Positions 60,212-64,000 of a stretch of DNA of 64,000 bases are shown here, one piece after another. A model generated the notes under the pieces. The model made no database searches. It saw nothing but the letters and a program-made list of their open reading frames with translations, and was not told where the DNA came from. Origin of the DNA: Microbacterium sp. CBA3102. GTDB taxonomy: Bacteria; Actinomycetota; Actinomycetes; Actinomycetales; Microbacteriaceae. The position numbers and the translations under genes were made by a program. Positions within the stretch are counted from its first letter, which is position 1. Every line of letters begins with the position of its first letter. The DNA lies in contig NZ_CP042412.1 in the NCBI RefSeq assembly GCF_007954505.1, positions 3,822,004 through 3,886,003 on the forward strand, in the 5' to 3' direction.

Positions 60212-60642
60212 GTGAGTCTTTCCTTCGTGAGTTGATCCAGTTCGTCGGATCGGAACGGGTTGGAGATGTCGGTGATTTCGACACGAAAGTGGGCGAGTTC
60301 ACCGGGTTGGTGTTCGATGACGAGCCGGGGTTTGTCCATGAACTCCCTGGTGTCGTCATGGACGATGCGGGCGGACACTCCACGGTCACTTCCGATGGCG
60401 TCGTAGATGACCTTGCAGAACGGGTCTGGGCCGTCCTCGTCCCGCTTGTGACGCGTCGGGACCACCCACACGACCTGGATCGAGACGCGTTGCAGTTTCG
60501 GGATCTTCGCCACCCTGCACAGCACAGCGACGCGTTCACGGACCTCCTGTGCCGATCGGGCTTTCACCCGCCAGTGGCATCGGTCGTTCGCGTGGAGCCC
60601 CTTGGGCGGGCGTTCGTACGGGAGCTCGAGAGTCCAGGTCAT
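60208..60642 (-). CDS. rusA: RusA-family Holliday junction resolvase
   Basis: 144 aa. LELPYERPPKGLHANDRCHW, then VVWVVPTRHKRDEDGPDPFC, KVIYDAIGSDRG and VHDDTREFM: the Asp-rich catalytic positions (D..D..D) of RusA are visible. Cleaves four-way junctions during phage recombination or packaging. Overlaps the methyltransferase stop by 4 bp. Confidence 0.85.
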   Translation of the reverse strand: MTWTLELPYERPPKGLHANDRCHWRVKARSAQEVRERVAVLCRVAKIPKLQRVSIQVVWVVPTRHKRDEDGPDPFCKVIYDAIGSDRGVSARIVHDDTREFMDKPRLVIEHQPGELAHFRVEITDISNPFRSDELDQLTKERLT

Positions 60643-61871
60643 CCGGCCACCTCCGCAAATACGTGATCCCAGGCATCGCGCTCACCTGCGGGCGCAAGGA
60701 GCGCTGACAGCACCGCTTGGGCAAGCAGCGGAGGAACGGCGTTGCCGATCGCGAGGAACCTCTCTCCCTGGTTTCCGGGCCACGCCATGTCGTTCGGAAA
60801 TGACTGCAGTGCGGCTGCCTCCAGGTAGGTCAGTCGCAGCGACGTTCCCGATTGCTCGCCGTGCTCGTGGTGCTCGCGGGCGGTGATGCGCGGATCGCCC
60901 GCCACCGTTGTCGCCGGAGCGTCGAGCCACTCCCAGTCTCGAAGCTCCTCACGAAACACGAAACTGCCCGGCTCCATGCCGCCAGCGTTGCCCCGGATCG
61001 TGAACGCAGGCTGATCGAGCGATCTTCCCGGCCGCTCGCCGTGGCGCTTCACCATCCCTGATCCCATTGCCTTGCGTGCGACCCACTTCATCCGGTCGGC
61101 CTTGCTCGTCAGGGTCGGCGAAGGCTCATCGCCGTCACGCTCTCCCAGCTCGCCTGTCGATCCATCTGAGTAGTTCGAACGCAACACGCGCCCCGCGCCA
61201 TCGAACCCGAGCGCTTCCGCCATCGACACCCACTTCTTGACGCCAGGGTCGAGAATCGTCGGTTCGGTGGAATAGTAGCGGGAGTGTGTCGGGGCGGGTG
61301 GTGAGACCTTCCCGTCAAGTCGTGCCATGAGAATCGCTCTCTTCCGGGTCTGCGGCACCCCGTACTGTTCGGCGCGGAGGATGCCCGCCCACACGGAGTA
61401 GCCGAACGTGCGGAGGACTCGCGCAATGGCATGCCATACCGGCAGCACCTCGGGCACCTGCTCCAGTGCGACGAGTTCAGGGCGGTGAGCCCAGATGTGC
61501 GCGAGGGGGGTCAGCACTAGCGCGGTACGTGGGTCCATGTGTTCTGTGAGCCCGTGGAGGCTTGCTGCGTCCTTCCACCGCTCCTCGTCGATCGCGGTAA
61601 GCACGTCATCCAGAGCTGCCCTGCCCTCACCGTGCCCGGCCATACTGAACGTCTGGCACGGCGGGGACGCGATGTAGAGCCGATGGTTGGGAACAAGCCA
61701 GGGATGGAATAGTCCGGACCAGACGTCGCGGTAGATCGTTCTCATGCTGTTCGCGGACCGGATGCGGATCAGGCTTCCCGCGTTGTCTACTCCGTACTCT
61801 CGGATGTCCAGACGGTGCGCCGCGACTCCCCAGCCGACGCCTGCGAAGTGATCAACAGCGACGGTGTTCAT
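60639..61871 (-). CDS. DNA cytosine-5 methyltransferase
   Basis: 410 aa from ATG 61871. Motif I VDHFAGVGWG, motif IV with catalytic Cys ASPPCQTFSMAG, motif VI LVALEQVPEV (EQV in place of ENV, common in phages), motif VIII EQYGVPQTRKRAILMA, target domain, motif X FLAIGNAVPPLLAQAV. All core motifs are intact. No cognate restriction gene is nearby, so it probably protects phage DNA from host restriction. Recognition sequence not predictable. Confidence 0.93.
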   Translation of the reverse strand: MNTVAVDHFAGVGWGVAAHRLDIREYGVDNAGSLIRIRSANSMRTIYRDVWSGLFHPWLVPNHRLYIASPPCQTFSMAGHGEGRAALDDVLTAIDEERWKDAASLHGLTEHMDPRTALVLTPLAHIWAHRPELVALEQVPEVLPVWHAIARVLRTFGYSVWAGILRAEQYGVPQTRKRAILMARLDGKVSPPAPTHSRYYSTEPTILDPGVKKWVSMAEALGFDGAGRVLRSNYSDGSTGELGERDGDEPSPTLTSKADRMKWVARKAMGSGMVKRHGERPGRSLDQPAFTIRGNAGGMEPGSFVFREELRDWEWLDAPATTVAGDPRITAREHHEHGEQSGTSLRLTYLEAAALQSFPNDMAWPGNQGERFLAIGNAVPPLLAQAVLSALLAPAGERDAWDHVFAEVAG

Positions 61872-62392
61872 GAAGAAGCCCCCGTGGTTGCGGGGGCTGG
61901 GTTGGGGGTGAGGTTCAGGTAGTGTCTGACACCTTTGATCTGGGTGCGTGTCTTCCCCATGTGTTCGGCTATCTGCGAGTCGGTGAGTCCTTGGCCGTGG
62001 AGGCGGTGGATTTCGACCTGCAGTGTGGTGGTGGGTGTGCCGTCGCCTTTGCGGATGGTGGACCGTGCTCGTTCGCGGCGTCCACGGCGGGCGGCGTTGT
62101 GGCGTTTGCGGGCCTCTTCGCGGGTCTGGGCGGTACGTGTCGCTTTGGCTTGTTTCGCGGCCTCCTGTGCGGCTTCCAGGGCTTCCCGTGCCCGTTCCTG
62201 TTCGATGGTGACGATCTCGAGTGGTGTCATCCCGGCTTTCATCTGCCGGTTGAATGCGTAGTCGCCCACATATCGGGTGTGGACGGTGGCGCAGGACACT
62301 TCGGATGGGCAGTGGTTCGTTGTGCACCCGCCCTTGAAGCCCTCGATCGTCCCGTGCGGGTAGGTGGTGTCGGTGATGATGTCAGCGTTCAT
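61868..62392 (-). CDS. HTH-containing phage protein
   Basis: 174 aa. N-terminal GTIEGFKGGCTTNHCPSEVS with conserved Cys, a basic charged helix (TREEARKRHNAARRGRRER), and a C-terminal helix-turn-helix LHGQGLTDSQIAEHMGKT, RTQIKGVRHYL. Likely DNA binding; could be a regulator of the early region. Overlaps the methyltransferase by 4 bp. Confidence 0.75.
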   Translation of the reverse strand: MNADIITDTTYPHGTIEGFKGGCTTNHCPSEVSCATVHTRYVGDYAFNRQMKAGMTPLEIVTIEQERAREALEAAQEAAKQAKATRTAQTREEARKRHNAARRGRRERARSTIRKGDGTPTTTLQVEIHRLHGQGLTDSQIAEHMGKTRTQIKGVRHYLNLTPNPAPATTGASS

Positions 62393-62553
62393 GCCGTTCT
62401 CCTGATTGCGGCGTCGAAGCGTGCGGCCTCGAGCGTGCGTTGGATGGACTGGTGGGCGTCGGTGTTGAACAGTTCCCGTTGAAGCCGGCGCCGGTACTTC
62501 GTGTCGGCCGCGAATCGTTCTTCACACGCCTGGATGTACGCGTCGAGGCTCAT
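62389..62553 (-). CDS. Small helical phage protein (54 aa)
   Basis: ATG 62553. SLDAYIQACEERFAADTKYR, then HQSIQRTLEAARFDAAIRR: two amphipathic helices. Coupled on both sides by 4-bp overlaps. Confidence 0.62.
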   Translation of the reverse strand: MSLDAYIQACEERFAADTKYRRRLQRELFNTDAHQSIQRTLEAARFDAAIRRTA

Positions 62554-62669
62554 CGCTGGCCCCGGGGCGTGTGGATGCTGCAGCACTGGTGGGGGCCGTG
62601 GTGTCCGTGCAGGAGTCCGCAACGGTGACCGTTGGGCATGGCCTCCCTGCACATGGATTGTCCGTTCAT
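62550..62669 (-). CDS. Cys/His-rich mini-protein (39 aa)
   Basis: MNGQSMCREAMPNGHRCGLL then HGHHGPHQCCSIHTPRGQR. Many Cys and His in CxxxMPxGHxCxxxHxHxGxHQC order, a Zn-finger pattern seen in short actinophage proteins. ATG 62669 follows GGAGACACCC. Overlaps the next gene by ATGA. Confidence 0.65.
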   Translation of the reverse strand: MNGQSMCREAMPNGHRCGLLHGHHGPHQCCSIHTPRGQR

Positions 62670-62690
62670 GGGTGTCTCCGTTAATGGGAA

Positions 62691-62725
62691 AGGCCACTAC
62701 CCGTTCTGCTTGGAGGTAGTGGCCT
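62691..62725 (-). terminator. Hairpin in the replication-region gap
   Basis: 11-bp stem AGGCCACTACC/GGTAGTGGCCT (62691-62701, 62715-62725), between the mini-protein gene and the repeat arrays. May be a terminator or part of an origin. Confidence 0.6.
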
Positions 62726-62775
62726 GTGGATAACTCTTTGCTCCGAAGAGCAGAGAATCTTTAGATTCGTAGCGG

Positions 62776-62808
62776 GTTGCGTGTTGCTTGTTGCACGTTG
62801 CTAGTTGT
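62776..62808. repeat. Five GTTGC repeats at 7-bp spacing
   Basis: GTTGC at 62776, 62783, 62790, 62797 and GTTGT at 62804, each followed by two variable bases. Directly adjacent to the 12-bp array. Confidence 0.85.
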
Positions 62809-62820
62809 AGGCGGCTGGTA

Positions 62821-62889
62821 AACCGCTGGGGTAGGTTCGGCGAAACCGCTGGGTTAATCGCTGGGTAAACCACTGGGTAAATCGGTGAG
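62821..62889. repeat. 12-bp iterons at the 3' end of the replication gene
   Basis: AACCGCTGGG (62844), AATCGCTGGG (62856), AACCACTGGG (62868) and a weaker AATCGGTGAG (62880) are spaced exactly 12 bp; one more AACCGCTGGG stands at 62821. The array spans the stop codon of the gene, which ends inside a repeat. Likely replication origin. Confidence 0.82.
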
Positions 62890-63399
62890 GAAGTACGCCT
62901 GTCCCGCCATTGGAAGATCGGTTTCCATCGTCTTCGCGCTGATCGCGTTCTGCTTCAGGATCGTCTTCACTTGCGGCTTCTCCCATGCCGGCCAGTCGTC
63001 GTTAGACTTCTGCAGTCGTTGGAGTTCGTAGACGAGTGCCGCCCTGATCTTTCGCGACCCGATTACCCCGTATTCCTTCGCCATCGTCACCGACAGTCGA
63101 GGGTTTTTGAGGATCGGGTCGTGCTTCAGGTAGGAGCGGATCATCACCTCTTCGGTCATCTCGTCGATCACAATGAAGTGGGCGTCTGAGAGTTCGGAAG
63201 CAGCGAGGAGGGTCGCTTGTGGCGTGTTCTCCGCCGACCTTTGTGCCATCCTTCCGACATGCCAGGATGCGACCCCGCAGTAGTTCAGCGTGGGGTCGGA
63301 CAGCAACACCATGTAGAGGTGTTGTGCGGGTACGGTGAGGTTCAGCCAGTCGTCGTCGGACCAGATGTCGTGTCTGAGCTGGCCGTATTCTTTCGGCAC
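62854..63399 (-). CDS. Phage replication / HTH protein
   Basis: 181 aa from GTG 63399 (AGAGGGGG 6 nt upstream). VPKEYGQLRHDIWSDDDWLN, LTVPAQHLYMVLLSDPTLNY, CGVASWHVGRMAQRSAEN and SYLKHDPILKNPRLSVTMAK match the actinophage family of replication initiation or HTH proteins with a winged-helix domain. Iterons at its 3' end support an initiator role, as in phages carrying the origin within the initiator gene. Confidence 0.82.
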   Translation of the reverse strand: MPKEYGQLRHDIWSDDDWLNLTVPAQHLYMVLLSDPTLNYCGVASWHVGRMAQRSAENTPQATLLAASELSDAHFIVIDEMTEEVMIRSYLKHDPILKNPRLSVTMAKEYGVIGSRKIRAALVYELQRLQKSNDDWPAWEKPQVKTILKQNAISAKTMETDLPMAGQAYFLTDLPSGLPSD

Positions 63400-63412
63400 G
63401 TCGATCCCCCTC

Positions 63413-63988
63413 TCATAGTGGGCCTTCGAGTTCGGCACGCTTGGTGATGAGCGCACCCTGAATCTCGGGTGTCTGGTCGATGCCGAGTGATGCTGCGTGC
63501 TTCTCGATCGCGTCGAGCTTGGTGACATCGGCCGCGGTATCGATGGCGTTGAGAGCACGCGTGATGTCGTCACCGTTCGATGGTGTCGGCGCAGGTGCGT
63601 CTCCGAGTGGTTGGATCATCACCTTTTTGGTCTTGCCGCGGGTGATGACGTGTTTCGCTTCGAATGCTTTCTCGATGTGACTCATGGCGCGAATCCTGAT
63701 CCCTCCGACTGGTTGCCCAGCCCACAGCACCTCGGGATCGTTGAACAGTGTGAGCCGGCGACCAACCCACACGGTCGCCTCTGTCCCCCACACCTGAACG
63801 ATGTCCCTGAGTGCTGTCTTCGATGGCTTCCAGGGGCGTGATGGTCCGTACGCATCGGTGATGATGTGCACGGGTTGATCTGCTGGCCCCGGTTTCACGT
63901 CAACGATGGTGACCGTGACATCACGGCCTACGAGGTCGATCGCGTTGAGCTGATCAGACTTCGCGACGATTGCTGCTGACACGTCCAT
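63413..63988 (-). CDS. Conserved actinophage protein of the recombination/replication region
   Basis: 191 aa. DVSAAIVAKSDQLNAIDLVG, VTVTIVDVKPGPADQPVHI, WVGRRLTLFNDPEVLWAGQP, GGIRIRAMSHIEKAFEAK. A family seen near RecT/exonuclease or replication genes in actinophages; no catalytic motif is evident. Acidic C-terminal helical part (DVTKLDAIEKHAASLGI). Complete, ending 12 bp before the window edge. Confidence 0.78.
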   Translation of the reverse strand: MDVSAAIVAKSDQLNAIDLVGRDVTVTIVDVKPGPADQPVHIITDAYGPSRPWKPSKTALRDIVQVWGTEATVWVGRRLTLFNDPEVLWAGQPVGGIRIRAMSHIEKAFEAKHVITRGKTKKVMIQPLGDAPAPTPSNGDDITRALNAIDTAADVTKLDAIEKHAASLGIDQTPEIQGALITKRAELEGPL

Positions 63989-64000
63989 CAGAACGTGATC

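Larger units (their letters stand above)
34256..64000. mobile_element. Siphovirus-type prophage (left end and about 29.7 kb; right end outside)
   Basis: Left boundary is the tRNA-Thr(CGU) remnant. A continuous minus-strand module order follows: lysis, tail fibre, tail, tape measure, chaperones, major tail protein, connectors, capsid, scaffold, portal, terminase, HNH, then early genes for recombination, methylation and replication. No integrase, excisionase or immunity repressor is in the window. Structural genes are largely intact, with two suspicious frameshifts. Confidence 0.95.

Noticed and set aside
62776..62889. CRISPR array
   Set aside because: Repeat units are 7 and 12 bp with no spacers of constant length and no cas genes.

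Overview
The window is a GC-rich actinobacterial chromosome segment, most likely Microbacterium or a close Microbacteriaceae relative. Evidence: an IspD-IspF fusion, CarD, an orphan GlnR, SenX3-RegX3, SigK/RskA with a fasciclin lipoprotein, DUF4032 and DUF3263 proteins, and several -10 hexamers placed for leaderless transcripts. No 16S gene or other species marker is present, so the genus is an inference.

Bases 1-34,255 are ordinary host chromosome. From the left: the N-terminal part of an arylsulfatase, tRNA-Thr(UGU), a DsbA-fold membrane protein without its CxxC, an MsmK/UgpC-type ABC ATPase and a DUF4032 kinase-fold protein. A minus-strand housekeeping block follows (rlmB, cysS, ispDF, carD). 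Next comes a phosphate block spread over 10.7-25.7 kb: regX3-senX3, phoU, glnR, ppk, a MutT1-type Nudix/phosphatase fusion and pstSCAB. Three 11-bp-spaced GTTCACC-like Pho boxes sit before senX3, ppk and pstS, linking sensing, uptake and polyphosphate storage. Beyond that lie an AbiEi/DUF559 protein bracketed by two related nested palindromes, pabC, a candidate small RNA, sigK-rskA facing a fasciclin gene with a SigK-like promoter, tRNA-Lys, and small enzymes (PfpI, DUF1697, PncA).

From about 34,256 to the right edge (about 29.7 kb, unfinished) is a Siphoviridae-type prophage. Its left junction is the 3' part of a tRNA-Thr(CGU) gene (anticodon arm to discriminator) next to the native tRNA terminator, so the rebuilt tRNA and probably the integrase lie beyond 64,000. 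The late genes run right to left on the minus strand: HNH, small and large terminase, portal, MuF-like protein, scaffold, major capsid protein, head-tail connectors, major tail protein, tail chaperones with a -1 slippery site, tape measure, minor tail proteins, an M23 endolysin and three small membrane proteins. To their right is a tightly overlapping early operon of small genes with a RusA-like resolvase, a cytosine-5 methyltransferase, an HTH protein, a phage replication/HTH protein with a 12-bp iteron array at its 3' end, and a recombination-region protein. A prophage tRNA-Asp separates early and late parts.

Three plus-strand genes stand apart from the phage transcription plan: a frameshifted toxin-like gene with an overlapping partner at the attachment end, and a DUF2510 membrane protein inside the tail operon. 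They are the best candidates for functions expressed in the lysogen. The most unusual features are the nested palindrome family, the disrupted toxin-like pair, the probable frameshift in the PhoD-like tail protein, the iterons and the unassigned structured RNA.
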